DNA of 64,000 bases from Rhodopseudomonas palustris (lineage in GTDB: Bacteria; Pseudomonadota; Alphaproteobacteria; Rhizobiales; Xanthobacteraceae), in the NCBI RefSeq assembly GCF_007005445.1, contig NZ_CP041387.1:2046001-2110000 (forward strand). Direction: 5' to 3'. The translations under genes were made by a program, and so were the position numbers. The notes under the pieces are model-generated. The model was not told the origin of the DNA. It searched no databases and saw only the letters and a program-made list of their open reading frames with translations. Positions 16,553 to 27,662 of this stretch are shown one piece after another (the stretch's first letter is position 1; the number at the start of each line of letters is the position of its first letter).

Positions 16553-17266
16553 TCAGGCTCTCGCGGCGTATTCGGTCCATCCCTTGGCGCGGAGCCGGCA
16601 CGCGGGGCATCCGCCGCAACCATAGCCCCACGCGTGGCGCGCGCCGCGTTCGCCGAGATAGCAGGTGTGCGAGTCTTCGCGGATCAGATCGACCAGCGCG
16701 TCGCCGCCGAGATCCTTCGCGAGCTGCCAGGTCGCGGCCTTGTCGCGCCACATCAGCGGTGTGTGCAGCGTGAGGTCGCGCGCCATGCCGAGGGACAGCG
16801 CGCTCTGCAACGCCTGGATGGTGTCGTTGCGGCAGTCCGGATAGCCGGAGTAATCGGTTTCGCACATCCCGCCGACGATGTCGGTGATGCCGCGGCGATA
16901 CGCCAGCGCCGCCGCGAAGGTGAGAAAGATCAGATTGCGGCCAGGCACAAAGGTATTCGGCAGACCATCGGCGCCCATCGCGATCGCGACGTCGCGGGTC
17001 AGCGCGGTGTCGGAAATTTCCGCCAGTGTCGGGATCGTCAGGGTGTGGCTGTCGCCGAGCTTTGCCGCCCAGTCGGCATTGATGCCGCGAACGCCGTCGA
17101 GCAACCGCGACCGGCACGCCAGCTCGATCAGGTGCCGCTGGCCGTAGTCGAAGCCGATGGTCTCCACCCTGGCAAAGCGATCCAGCGCCCAGGCCAGACA
17201 GGTCGCGGAGTCCTGCCCGCCGGAGAACAGCACCAGCGCGGTCTTGTCGGAAGAATGCTCGGTCAT
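16553..17266 (-). CDS. queC: 7-cyano-7-deazaguanine synthase QueC
   Basis: ATP-dependent enzyme converting 7-carboxy-7-deazaguanine to preQ0 in queuosine biosynthesis; 237 residues. The PP-loop is [10 protein letters not shown] (residues ~14-22). Zinc ligands are visible in the C-terminal cluster [13 protein letters not shown] plus an upstream cysteine in EDSHTCYLG. Other conserved segments are [16 protein letters not shown] and [14 protein letters not shown]. The ATG at 17266 was chosen over a 12-residue in-frame extension. Other queuosine genes (queD, queE, queF) are not in this window. Confidence 0.96.
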   Translation of the reverse strand: MTEHSSDKTALVLFSGGQDSATCLAWALDRFARVETIGFDYGQRHLIELACRSRLLDGVRGINADWAAKLGDSHTLTIPTLAEISDTALTRDVAIAMGADGLPNTFVPGRNLIFLTFAAALAYRRGITDIVGGMCETDYSGYPDCRNDTIQALQSALSLGMARDLTLHTPLMWRDKAATWQLAKDLGGDALVDLIREDSHTCYLGERGARHAWGYGCGGCPACRLRAKGWTEYAARA

Positions 17267-17382
17267 GGCGCTGGCTTTAGCACTGCGGGCCGGCCGCGCC
17301 AAATCCGTAGCTGTTTTCGCTGGGATGGCGGCGCCGGTTGCGGCATAGGAAGCCGGACCTCCTCCTGCCCCGGACCCGTGCT

Positions 17383-18207
17383 ATGACCCCTTCCCGCGAC
17401 ATCGCCCGCCTGATCGAAATCATGGCCGCGCTCCGCACGCCGGTGACCGGCTGTCCGTGGGATCTCGAGCAGGATTTCGCCAGTATCGCGCCCTACACCA
17501 TCGAGGAAGCATTCGAGGTGGCCGAGGCGATCGCCCGACACGATCTCGACGATCTCCGCGAAGAGCTCGGCGATCTGCTGCTGCAGGTGGTGTTCCATGC
17601 ACGGATCGCCGAAGAGCGTGGCGCGTTCGCGTTCGGCGACGTGGTCGAGGCGATCACACGCAAGATGATCCGCCGCCATCCGCACGTGTTTGCCGATGCC
17701 GAGGGCAATCTCACTCCGTCGCACGTCGAAGGCGTTTGGGACCGCATCAAGGCCGAGGAAAAAGCCGAGCGCGCCGCCCGCCGCGGCATCACCGAACAGC
17801 CGTCCAGTTCGGTGCTGGCCGGCGTCAAATCCGGCCAGCCGGCGCTGTCGCGGGCGATGGACTTGCAGCGCAAGGCCGCCAAGGTCGGGTTCGACTGGAA
17901 CGACCCGCGCGCCGTGCTTGCGAAGATCCGCGAGGAGACCGACGAGATCGAAGCCGCACTCGATCGCGGTGATCAGGCGCACATTACGGAAGAGACCGGC
18001 GATCTGCTGTTCGCGCTGGTCAACCTCGCCCGCCATACGAGCGCCGATCCGGAGATCGCTCTGCGCGGCGCCAACGCCAAGTTCGAGCGCCGCTTTGCCT
18101 ACATCGAACAGGCGCTGGCGGCCCGGGGCAGGACGCCCGACGAAGCCTCACTCGCCGAGATGGACGCGCTATGGAACGAGGCCAAGCAGTCGGAGCCTGG
18201 TAAATAG
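17383..18207 (+). CDS. mazG: Nucleoside triphosphate pyrophosphohydrolase MazG
   Basis: A 274-residue protein with two MazG domains, hydrolysing (d)NTPs to monophosphates and pyrophosphate. The N-terminal domain contains CPWDLEQDFASIAPYTIEEAFE, then EELGDLLLQVVFHARIAEE, the metal-binding EExxE...ExxD pattern. The C-terminal domain has VGFDWNDPRAVLAKIREETDEIEAAL and EETGDLLFALVNLARH. The length is close to E. coli MazG (263). The start is the ATG at 17383. No mazEF toxin genes are adjacent. It is divergent from queC, with only ~115 bases between starts. Confidence 0.95.
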   Translation: MTPSRDIARLIEIMAALRTPVTGCPWDLEQDFASIAPYTIEEAFEVAEAIARHDLDDLREELGDLLLQVVFHARIAEERGAFAFGDVVEAITRKMIRRHPHVFADAEGNLTPSHVEGVWDRIKAEEKAERAARRGITEQPSSSVLAGVKSGQPALSRAMDLQRKAAKVGFDWNDPRAVLAKIREETDEIEAALDRGDQAHITEETGDLLFALVNLARHTSADPEIALRGANAKFERRFAYIEQALAARGRTPDEASLAEMDALWNEAKQSEPGK

Positions 18208-18285
18208 GTGCGGCGCGGTTCCGAAACCGCCCGGGACTTCCTATCTGACCTCCCACATTGACGGCTGGAGGGGCGTCCAAACATC

Positions 18286-19581
18286 ATGCTTTCGATCGAA
18301 TTGGCAATCGTTGTCGTCCTGATCGTCGTCAACGGCCTGCTGGCAATGTCTGAATTAGCGATCGTCTCGTCGCGTCCGGCACGGCTGTCGATCCTGGCGC
18401 AGCGCGGCGTTCGGGGCGCCCGTCAGGCGCAGAAGTTGAGCGAAGATCCGGGCCGGTTCCTCTCCACCGTGCAGATCGGCATCACGCTGGTCGGCGTGCT
18501 GTCCGGAGCGTTTTCGGGCACGACCCTGGGGCAGCGTCTGAGCGAATGGTTGTCGGCAGGCGGGGTGCCGTTCGCCGACATCGTCGGCGTCGGCCTGGTG
18601 GTCACGCTGATCACTTACGCGACGCTGATCGTCGGCGAACTGGTGCCGAAACAGCTCGCGCTGCGCGATCCCGAAGCGGTGGCGGTGAAGGTCGCTCCGG
18701 CGATGGCGCTGCTCGCCAAGATCTCGCTGCCGGTGGTGGTCGTGCTCGACGTTTCCGGCAAAGCGATGCTGGCACTGCTCGGCCAGAGCGGCGAGCCGGC
18801 TGACAAGGTCTCCGAGGAGGAGATCCACAGCCTGGTGCTGGAGGCGGAGACCGCCGGCGTGCTCGAACCCGGCGAGCGCCAGATGATCGCCGGCGTGATG
18901 CGGCTCGGCGACCGCCCGGTCGGCGCGGTGATGACGCCGCGTCCCGAGGTCGACATCATCGATCTCACCGATCCGCAAGAAACGATCCGCACGACCTTCG
19001 CCGAAAGCCGGCACTCACGGCTGCCCGTCACCGACGGCGACAGCGACGATCCGATCGGCATCATCCAGGCCAAGGACGTTCTGGAGGCGTATCTGCGCGG
19101 TGAAACTCCGGATTTCCGCAAGCTGGTGCGTGACGCGCCGGTGATCCCCGCCTCGGCCGATGCCCGCGACGCGCTGTTCCTGCTGCGCAATTCGTCGGTG
19201 CACATGGGGCTGGTGTACGACGAGTTCGGCGGCTTTGAGGGCGTGGTCACCACCGCCGATATTCTGGAATCGATCGTCGGCGCCTTCAGCTCGGAACAGG
19301 GGCCGCCCGAACCGGCGGTGGTACGCCGCGACGACGGCTCGTATCTGGTTGCGGGCTGGATGCCGGTCGACGAATTCTGCGATCTGCTCGGAATCCCGGT
19401 GCCGGCGCCGCGTGACTATCACACCGTCGCGGGCCTGGTGCTGTCACATCTCGGCGCGCTACCGAATGTCGGCGACAGGTTCGACGTCCATGGCTGGCGG
19501 TTCGAAATTCTCGACCTCGACCACCGGCGGATCGACAAGATCCTGGCGAGCCGACTTCCCGACGACGAAGCCTCGCCATGA
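18286..19581 (+). CDS. CorC/HlyC (UPF0053) family membrane protein
   Basis: A 431-residue inner-membrane protein with the architecture DUF21 (CNNM) membrane domain (residues ~1-190, three to four helices), paired CBS domains (~205-330; RPVGAVMTPRPEVDIIDL, HSRLPVTDGDSDDPIGIIQAKDVL, VHMGLVYDEFGGFEGVVTTADILE) and a C-terminal CorC/HlyC transporter-associated domain (~345-425; YLVAGWMPVDEFCDLLG, YHTVAGLVLSHLGALP). Members are annotated as hemolysin-like but act in Mg2+/Co2+ efflux or related ion homeostasis. The following small membrane gene starts within its stop codon (ATGA). Confidence 0.92.
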   Translation: MLSIELAIVVVLIVVNGLLAMSELAIVSSRPARLSILAQRGVRGARQAQKLSEDPGRFLSTVQIGITLVGVLSGAFSGTTLGQRLSEWLSAGGVPFADIVGVGLVVTLITYATLIVGELVPKQLALRDPEAVAVKVAPAMALLAKISLPVVVVLDVSGKAMLALLGQSGEPADKVSEEEIHSLVLEAETAGVLEPGERQMIAGVMRLGDRPVGAVMTPRPEVDIIDLTDPQETIRTTFAESRHSRLPVTDGDSDDPIGIIQAKDVLEAYLRGETPDFRKLVRDAPVIPASADARDALFLLRNSSVHMGLVYDEFGGFEGVVTTADILESIVGAFSSEQGPPEPAVVRRDDGSYLVAGWMPVDEFCDLLGIPVPAPRDYHTVAGLVLSHLGALPNVGDRFDVHGWRFEILDLDHRRIDKILASRLPDDEASP

Positions 19582-19940
19582 CGCCGCCGGCGGCACATGG
19601 CCGGGGCGACGCGCGCGCCCTCGCCGCCGTGCGGCTGCTTCACACCGCGATCTGGGCGTTTTTCGCCTCCTCGATCCTGGCGATTCCGGTGACGATCTGG
19701 CTCGGGCAGCTCGTCGCCGCGCTGTGGCTGAGCGTCTTCGTTTGGGGTGAAGTGTTCGTGCTGCTGTTGAACCGGATGCGCTGTCCGCTGACGACGCTGG
19801 CGGCGCGCTACACCGACGACCGCGCCGACAATTTCGATATCTGCCTGCCGCGTTGGCTTGCGCGCCATAACCAGCGACTGTTCGGAGCGCTGTTCGCCCT
19901 CACCCAACTCCAGCTCGGCTGGGCACTGCTGGCCCCCTGA
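19578..19940 (+). CDS. Small three-helix membrane protein
   Basis: A 120-residue protein with hydrophobic segments at about 24-42 (IWAFFASSILAIPVTIWLG), 44-64 (LVAALWLSVFVWGEVFVLLL) and 102-118. Between them is the motif NRMRCPLTTLAARYTDDRADNFDICLPRWLARHN. A CPLT box after a helix also occurs in DUF2784-type membrane proteins, but I cannot assign the family firmly. It is translationally coupled to the CorC/HlyC gene by an ATGA overlap, so it may assist that protein (inference). Function unknown. Confidence 0.72.
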   Translation: MTPPAAHGRGDARALAAVRLLHTAIWAFFASSILAIPVTIWLGQLVAALWLSVFVWGEVFVLLLNRMRCPLTTLAARYTDDRADNFDICLPRWLARHNQRLFGALFALTQLQLGWALLAP

Positions 19941-20072
19941 TCGCTTCGCCTGGACCGGAGCGCCGTCCCCTGAATCGGCGACAGCCACCGCGATCGGGGG
20001 CGCGGCGGCCGTCGGTTTCTCTTATCACGCGGCGCGGCGACGTGCCTGCACCAGCGTGCGAACTGAGCGCCG

Positions 20073-20576
20073 TCAGAACGGAATATCGTCGTCCATGTCG
20101 CTGCGGCCGCCGCCGCTGCTGGCCGGCATCGGCCGCCGTCCGCCGCCACCACCCGAGGGACCGCTGGAGCCGAAATCGCCGCCGGAATTGTCATCGCCAT
20201 AGCCGCCGCCACCACCGCCGCCACTGCGGCCGTCGAGCATGGTCAGCGTCGAGTTGAAATTCTGCAGCACGACTTCGGTGCTGTAGCGCTCGGCGCCGCT
20301 CTGATCGGTCCATTTGCGCGTCTGCAACTGGCCTTCAATGTAAACCTTCGCGCCCTTTTTCAGATACTGCTCGGCGACCTTGCACAACCCTTCGTTGAAG
20401 ATCACCACGCGATGCCACTCGGTCTTCTCCTTGCGCTCGCCGGTCGCGCGGTCGCGCCAGGTCTCGGAGGTCGCAATCCGCAAGTTGGCGATCGGACGCC
20501 CGTCCTGGGTCCGCTTGATCTCCGGATCGGCACCGAGATTCCCGACCAGGATCACCTTGTTCACGCTACCCGCCAT
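20073..20576 (-). CDS. ssb: Single-stranded DNA-binding protein
   Basis: A 167-residue SSB with an N-terminal OB fold (residues 1-~112: [67 protein letters not shown]), a flexible Gly-rich linker ([18 protein letters not shown]) and the acidic tip DMDDDIPF that recruits partner proteins. It binds ssDNA as a tetramer during replication, recombination and repair. A perfect SOS box lies 215 bases upstream, in the space shared with the divergent porin and uvrA direction. The ssb-uvrA pairing is common; here a porin gene sits between them. Confidence 0.97.
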   Translation of the reverse strand: MAGSVNKVILVGNLGADPEIKRTQDGRPIANLRIATSETWRDRATGERKEKTEWHRVVIFNEGLCKVAEQYLKKGAKVYIEGQLQTRKWTDQSGAERYSTEVVLQNFNSTLTMLDGRSGGGGGGGYGDDNSGGDFGSSGPSGGGGGRRPMPASSGGGRSDMDDDIPF

Positions 20577-21103
20577 CGACGTCTCCTCTTCAAATCATAC
20601 TGACCGCGCGGCGCCCGCGACCCGGCCGGCCATCGCCAGCCTCCCGCTCTGCCGCTGCTCACGCCGAAACTCGGCGCGACGCCCGTTCCGGTCCAAGCGA
20701 ATACGCTGTGGGCGGCGCCTCGCCCATACGTCCGCGAGCGAAAACGCCCGCCTCATGGGATTTATCCACCGGCGCGAATTCACGCAGTCTGTTCTATTTT
20801 TGTTCCGAAGTGAAGCGCAAAGTCGACATGCCGGCCTGGCTCCCATTTTTCCGCGTCCGCACCGCCCGAAGTAACACCAGGCCGCGACGGTAACCCGTTG
20901 TGAACAAGTTGCAATTTCCGACAATCTATCCCTGGTTTTAGGAACTGAATTTCACTCGCGACTGTTGCATTTTGGAGACGGCGCTTTGCTCGCAGCGGGG
21001 TTATGGTCCAGGGCGTGGAATTAAAGGGCGCTCGCGCTTCTCGCTCAGCAGAGGGACACTGCCGACCGAGAACCGGTGAAGCACAGACAACCGGAGAATT
21101 GCG
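20577..21103. other. 527-base intergenic region between ssb and the porin gene
   Basis: No gene can be supported here. It contains the promoters of ssb (minus) and of the porin (plus) and an SOS box at 20791-20805. The right half (20890-20960) is AT-rich; TTGTGA at 20898-20903, 18 bases before CAATCT at 20922-20927, is a possible but weak -35/-10 pair for the porin. This leaves a long leader of about 170 bases before the porin ATG. Confidence 0.5.
20791..20805. promoter_or_regulatory. LexA/SOS box of ssb (GTTC-N7-GTTC)
   Basis: The sequence GTTC-TATTTTT-GTTC is a perfect match to the alphaproteobacterial LexA operator (direct repeat GTTC-N7-GTTC). It lies 215 bases upstream of the ssb ATG. 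The spacer is AT-rich, as expected inside a promoter. ssb and uvrA are classical SOS genes in this class, so damage-induced expression of ssb is likely. Confidence 0.85.
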
Positions 21104-21844
21104 ATGAAGAAATTTCTGCTGGGGACTGTCGGTTTGATTGCGTTGGGTGTCGCGCCGGCGATGGCGGCGGATCTCGCGGCCCGCCCCTACACCAAGGCGC
21201 CGCCGATCATTCCGGCGATGTATGACTGGTCGGGCTTCTACATCGGCGCGAACGGCGGCTGGGGCAGCAGCCGCAATTGCTGGGACTATCTTGGCACCAC
21301 GGCTGCCCCGTTCGCCGCGTTCGGCGAGGGCTGCCACGATGCGTCCGGCGGGACCGTCGGCGGTCAGATCGGCTACAATTGGCAGGTTGGAACCTGGGTG
21401 TTCGGCGTCGAAGCCCAGGGCAACTGGGCCGATTTCAAGGGCTCGAACGCAAGCCTGCGGTTCACGGACACGACCAACGAAAGCAAGGTCGATGCGTTCG
21501 GTCTGTTCACCGCCCGCGTCGGGTATGCCTGGAACAACGCGCTGCTTTACGTGAAAGGCGGCGCGGCGGTCACCAGCGACAAGTACACCACCTACCGGAC
21601 CTTGGCTGGAACGATCATCGACGATGCCAGCGAAACCCGCTGGGGCGCCGCGGTCGGCGGTGGCCTGGAATACGGCTTCACGCCGAACTGGTCGTTCGCC
21701 GTCGAATACGACCACCTGTTCATGGGCGGTCGCGACCTCACCTTCGCTCCGACCACCAATGTCGACCACATCAAGCAGGACGTCGACGTGGTCACCGCGC
21801 GGATCAACTATCGCTGGGGCGGCCCGATCGTGGCGCGCTACTGA
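21104..21844 (+). CDS. Omp25/Omp31-like outer-membrane beta-barrel protein
   Basis: A 246-residue outer-membrane protein of the small porin family typical of Rhizobiales. Residues 1-21 are a signal peptide ending AMAAD. The mature start LAARPYTKAPPIIPAMYDWSGFYIGANGG is the family hallmark, followed by amphipathic strands with alternating aromatic residues (VGGQIGYNWQVGTWVFGVEAQG, FTARVGYAWNNALLYVKGGAA) and a C-terminal strand YRWGGPIVARY ending in an aromatic residue, as needed for BAM insertion. About eight strands are expected. A strong terminator follows. Position between ssb and uvrA is probably accidental insertion into an SOS pair. Confidence 0.92.
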   Translation: MKKFLLGTVGLIALGVAPAMAADLAARPYTKAPPIIPAMYDWSGFYIGANGGWGSSRNCWDYLGTTAAPFAAFGEGCHDASGGTVGGQIGYNWQVGTWVFGVEAQGNWADFKGSNASLRFTDTTNESKVDAFGLFTARVGYAWNNALLYVKGGAAVTSDKYTTYRTLAGTIIDDASETRWGAAVGGGLEYGFTPNWSFAVEYDHLFMGGRDLTFAPTTNVDHIKQDVDVVTARINYRWGGPIVARY

Positions 21845-21875
21845 GTCTGCGCCGGCTGAATTCAGCCACGCTGCG

Positions 21876-21907
21876 AAGGCCGGCCTCGTGCCGGCCTTCT
21901 GCGTTTT
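21876..21907 (+). terminator. Rho-independent terminator of the porin gene
   Basis: Perfect 8-base stem AAGGCCGG (21876-21883) and CCGGCCTT (21891-21898) with a 7-base loop, followed by CTGCGTTTT, 31 bases after the porin stop. It should separate porin transcription from uvrA. Confidence 0.8.
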
Positions 21908-21986
21908 GGGCCCGATCGACGACCGCAGCCGGCCCCGCCGTAACAATCCGGTTGATGGCGCGCGGAGCCTCTGGCAATCGCCTGTC

Positions 21987-22001
21987 GTTCTTCCTATGTT
22001 C
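21987..22001. promoter_or_regulatory. LexA/SOS box of uvrA (GTTC-N7-GTTC)
   Basis: GTTC-TTCCTAT-GTTC is a second perfect alphaproteobacterial LexA operator, ending 83 bases before the uvrA ATG and downstream of the porin terminator. uvrA therefore has its own SOS promoter and does not depend on the box near ssb. Confidence 0.88.
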
Positions 22002-22084
22002 CAAGCTCAGCCTCATCCGGCGTCAGCCCCGGTCGATCCGGCGCGCGCCCCAACCGGCGCGCTGCCGCGCGTCTGGACACCCGT

Positions 22085-25174
<3,090 letters not shown>

Positions 25175-25189
25175 TTTGACGAGGGGCTT

Positions 25190-25828
25190 ATGGCCTGCAA
25201 CGGGTTTAACCATCCCACAAATTGTCAATGCGACTTCAGAGGCGGACAACGGCGCTCTCGCCCGCCCGATTGGCATGGCTGGGTCCCAAGGATCGCACGC
25301 AGAGCCTTAAAGGGACCGACCTCACAATGCCCGGAATGCCACGCGCCGGTCTATTTTATACGCGGACGACATGGGGGCGGCCCCTTCTTTGATAAACTTG
25401 GCCCTCCTTGGCCCAAGCATGCATGCACCGATAAATCGAAAAAGTACTCGGTATATTCGAGATCGGGCAGACCAAGACTTCGAGTGAAGCCAGGACGCTT
25501 CGAGACGGATCGATGGCTTCCATTTTTTGTTAGACACATTGAGAAGCTTGGGGTTGGCACAATCATTCATGGCCATATCCTAGATGTTCCCACGGTAGAG
25601 CACCTCGGCACTTTGATCATGGACTGTGAGCCAGACTCTCTTCAGCCTGTGTATTTCCGTACAGAAGCGATCGATGCGGCTACCGCGGAATTGAACTATT
25701 TTCCCGTTGGGCGAGACGATCCAGTCTCATGTTTTATGCGCAGAGACTGCAAAAACGAAATCGATCTGATCCTTAAGTGCAAGGATACGTCCAACGAAAC
25801 TAGTACGCAGCAAGCGTCGCCCGGGTGA
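25190..25828 (+). CDS. Cysteine-rich hypothetical protein, horizontally acquired
   Basis: A 212-residue protein, no assigned function. The N-terminus carries a putative metal site CNGFNHPTNCQCDFRGG (residues 3-19), then CPECHAPVYFIRGRHGGG...PWPKHAC (~47-78), a zinc-ribbon-like CxxC...HxC arrangement. I have an impression of a wider family with a CNGxNHPxxCxC start and a GPPWPKHxC motif, but no named domain. The C-terminal half (IHGHILDVPTVEHLGTLI) is mixed alpha/beta and unassigned. GAGGGG precedes the ATG, 15 bases after uvrA. Base composition and codon use are clearly lower in GC than uvrA, suggesting transfer. The 3' end runs into a palindromic repeat. Confidence 0.75.
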   Translation: MACNGFNHPTNCQCDFRGGQRRSRPPDWHGWVPRIARRALKGPTSQCPECHAPVYFIRGRHGGGPFFDKLGPPWPKHACTDKSKKYSVYSRSGRPRLRVKPGRFETDRWLPFFVRHIEKLGVGTIIHGHILDVPTVEHLGTLIMDCEPDSLQPVYFRTEAIDAATAELNYFPVGRDDPVSCFMRRDCKNEIDLILKCKDTSNETSTQQASPG

Positions 25829-25849
25829 GCGGAGCGACACGCGGGCTAC
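25820..25849. repeat. Palindromic repeat (GTAGCCCG family)
   Basis: CCCGGGTGAGCGGAGCGACACGCGGGCTAC-type element (read in two blocks: CCCGGGTGAGCGGAG and CGACACGCGGGCTAC), able to form a CCCG/CGGG-closed hairpin. It overlaps the last codons of the cysteine-rich gene. A related, oppositely shaped copy lies at 26809-26838; the two bracket the first toxin-antitoxin-like pair. Confidence 0.5.
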
Positions 25850-25929
25850 CCCTCTCCTCCATATCGCTTCGTTCCTGCGAGCTACAGGTCGCGCTCAAAT
25901 TGAAGTAGCTCTTCACGAGGATGATCGTG

Positions 25930-26139
25930 ATGACCCGAATAAGGCTCGAACTCATCCATGAAGGCCGTTATGCAGCCGAAGTCGCTGTCGCGCGCGGCGA
26001 GGAAGGCGCGTGGGCGCCTTACCTTTCGCCGGACGACGTGCGCAAGCTCGAGGCGGTGCGGTTGGCACTGCGACGCGGCGACCTCGCCGAGGCGGCAAAG
26101 TATGGCCGCATTTTCGAACTCAAGCCGATCTCGACCTGA
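25930..26139 (+). CDS. Small hypothetical protein of the toxin-antitoxin islet
   Basis: A 69-residue protein, MTRIRLELIHEGRYAAEV at the start and LAEAAKYGRIFELKPI at the end. It is acidic and probably helical in the second half. I recall similar small proteins annotated only as hypothetical. The ATG at 25930 has GAGG 9 bases upstream and is preferred to the ATG at 25921. Its stop directly abuts the stop of the convergent DUF5615 gene, without spacer. Role unknown; the neighbourhood makes an antitoxin-like or regulatory role conceivable but unproven. Confidence 0.65.
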   Translation: MTRIRLELIHEGRYAAEVAVARGEEGAWAPYLSPDDVRKLEAVRLALRRGDLAEAAKYGRIFELKPIST

Positions 26140-26484
26140 TCAGCGACGAGCCGACACCTCGATCACCGCTTCTTCCCGTGCGATCGCGGCGAGGATCGCC
26201 GGCAGCGCGCCAGTAATCAAGTCAAGCAGCTCGCGATTGCTTGCATTCCCCGATCTAATCCAGACCACCGTGGGCCCACTGTCGGTAGCAGCACGTAGCA
26301 TCAGAAAGTCCCGGTCTTTGGTCACCAGGGCCGCCGACTTGGCAATTGCCGCTCGCCAAATCTGATGATCGGTCGCGGAAAGTAAGCCGATATCTGCCAC
26401 GTGAACGGCGTCGAAACCGGCACGCCTGAACGCCTCCGCCAACGCCGGCGGAAGTTGGGCATCGATCATGAAGCGCGGGCTCAT
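26140..26484 (-). CDS. DUF5615 PIN-like putative toxin
   Basis: A 114-residue protein of the DUF5615 family, a compact PIN-like nuclease fold. The N-terminal acidic motif is RFMIDAQLPPALAEAFRRAGFDAVHVADIG and the central acidic motif is AALVTKDRDFLML, where the aspartates would bind the metal. Related proteins (Mut7-C-like, VapC-like) are presumed RNases. It overlaps the preceding DUF433 gene by 4 bases (ATGA), the usual antitoxin-toxin arrangement. Toxicity is inferred from family and arrangement. Confidence 0.85.
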   Translation of the reverse strand: MSPRFMIDAQLPPALAEAFRRAGFDAVHVADIGLLSATDHQIWRAAIAKSAALVTKDRDFLMLRAATDSGPTVVWIRSGNASNRELLDLITGALPAILAAIAREEAVIEVSARR

Positions 26485-26708
26485 TCCGCCGCGATGATGG
26501 GGTGATCCGCCTGCTTTGCTGCAAAGGCCAGCACCGCGTCGATATCCGCGTCTTCCAGATACGGATAGTCGTGCAGGACATCGTCGCGCGACGCTCCCGA
26601 CGAGAGCTGCGCCAATACGTCGGAGACGCTGATCCGCATGCCGCGAATGCAGGGGCGGCCGTGGAGCACATTCGGATCAATCGTGATGCGTGCGAGCAGG
26701 TCTGACAT
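26481..26708 (-). CDS. DUF433 putative antitoxin
   Basis: A 75-residue DUF433 protein (MerR/HTH-like fold): ITIDPNVLHGRPCIRGMRISVSDVLAQLSSG, then DDVLHDYPYLEDADIDAVLAFAA. The motif GxPCIRGxRI is the family hallmark. AGGAG lies 7 bases upstream of the ATG at 26708. It is coupled by a 4-base overlap to the DUF5615 gene, and DUF433/DUF5615 pairs are regarded as type II toxin-antitoxin modules. The first gene of the pair probably binds DNA and represses the operon. Confidence 0.85.
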   Translation of the reverse strand: MSDLLARITIDPNVLHGRPCIRGMRISVSDVLAQLSSGASRDDVLHDYPYLEDADIDAVLAFAAKQADHPIIAAE

Positions 26709-26763
26709 CGGTGATCTCCTCGTAAATCCTAGCATTCACGGTGCCCATTGTCAGCCAGCGGAG

Positions 26764-26838
26764 CCCGGTTGCGCGAGGCGCAAGCCGGGGCGGGCGGATC
26801 ATAGAGCTCCGCATTCCGCTTCGCTTCATGCGGGCTAC
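26764..26838. repeat. Two adjacent hairpin-forming repeats upstream of the DUF433 gene
   Basis: The first hairpin (26764-26789) is CCCGGTTGCGC-gag-GCGCAAgCCGGG. The second (26809-26838) is CCGCATTCCGCTTCG followed by CTTCATGCGGGCTAC, a relative of the element at 25820-25849 in the GTAGCCCG family. They lie in the 196-base gap between the toxin-antitoxin-like pair and the next gene and probably mark insertion of the islet. Confidence 0.5.
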
Positions 26839-26904
26839 GGCGCATCGCTCCCCCCCACCCGAATGTGTCTCGCCCTCCCGCCCCCGCCCGTCTAAACTCG
26901 ACGC

Positions 26905-27279
26905 ATGTCCCGCCTCACCGCCCTCACCCTCGCCGTCACCCTCGCCCTCCTCCCCGCCGCCGCCTCGGCCGCTTCGACCAAGAAGCATGCCAAGCGCTCC
27001 CACGGCTACGGCTTCCTGCCCGGCTATGTGCAGCCGCCGAACAACGCCGTACCGTTGTTCAAGCAGAAACTCACGCGCGAGCAGCTCGCGATGCTGCGGC
27101 CGAAGCGGCCGTGGTACATCGATCCGACGCCGGACTATTATCGCTGGAACAGCCCCTGGAGCGGCGAGTGGCGCTATCCGGGCCGCGCCGGCTTCTATCG
27201 CGGCCGTTACAACGGCGGCAGCTTCGGGCCGTGCTGGACCCAGACGCCCATCGGGCCGGTCTGGAATTGCGGGAAGTAG
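26905..27279 (+). CDS. Small secreted hypothetical protein
   Basis: A 124-residue protein with a signal peptide (residues 1-22, LTALTLAVTLALLPAAASA) and a mature part rich in Pro, Tyr, Trp and Gly: GFLPGYVQPPN, MLRPKRPWYIDPTPDYYRWN, YPGRAGFYRGRYNGGSFGPCWTQTPIGPVWNCGK. Two C-terminal cysteines could form a disulfide. It resembles small periplasmic proteins common in Bradyrhizobiaceae, without known function. It sits between two DUF433/DUF5615 pairs but has the high GC of the host chromosome. Confidence 0.78.
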   Translation: MSRLTALTLAVTLALLPAAASAASTKKHAKRSHGYGFLPGYVQPPNNAVPLFKQKLTREQLAMLRPKRPWYIDPTPDYYRWNSPWSGEWRYPGRAGFYRGRYNGGSFGPCWTQTPIGPVWNCGK

Positions 27280-27297
27280 CCCGGTTGGCGCTCTTGT

Positions 27298-27660
27298 TCA
27301 GCTCGCGGGCCGCAGCGGCCGCACGCGCATGCGGGTTTCGTCGACCACGACATAACGCCCGAACAGCTCGGCGCCGTGACGCGTGATGGCCTCTTTCAAG
27401 CGAGCCGCCTGCAGCTTCGCATTGGCCGGATCGATCCGGAGCAGGACCAGGCCAGGGACGGCGAGGCCAAATCGAACGGTCAGTTCGCCGAAATCCTTGT
27501 CTTCCGTCAGCAACAGCCGGCCATCGCTGGCCGCCATAGTAACGACCTCTGCATCGCTCAGTCCCGCAGCCATCTCGGCGACGTACAGCACATCATGGCC
27601 ATCGGCCCGCAACGCAGCGACCAACGAGGCGGGCACGCACTCGTCGGCCAGCCATCGCAT
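27298..27660 (-). CDS. DUF5615 PIN-like putative toxin (second copy)
   Basis: A 120-residue DUF5615/Mut7-C-like protein. The first acidic motif is MRWLADECVPASLVAALRADGHDVLYVAE; the second is GRLLLTEDKDFGELTVR with the metal-binding aspartates of a PIN fold. It is quite different in sequence from the copy at 26140-26484, so the two are not a recent duplication. It starts 2 bases after the stop of the DUF433 gene, in the antitoxin-then-toxin order. Confidence 0.85.
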   Translation of the reverse strand: MRWLADECVPASLVAALRADGHDVLYVAEMAAGLSDAEVVTMAASDGRLLLTEDKDFGELTVRFGLAVPGLVLLRIDPANAKLQAARLKEAITRHGAELFGRYVVVDETRMRVRPLRPAS

Positions 27661-27662
27661 GG

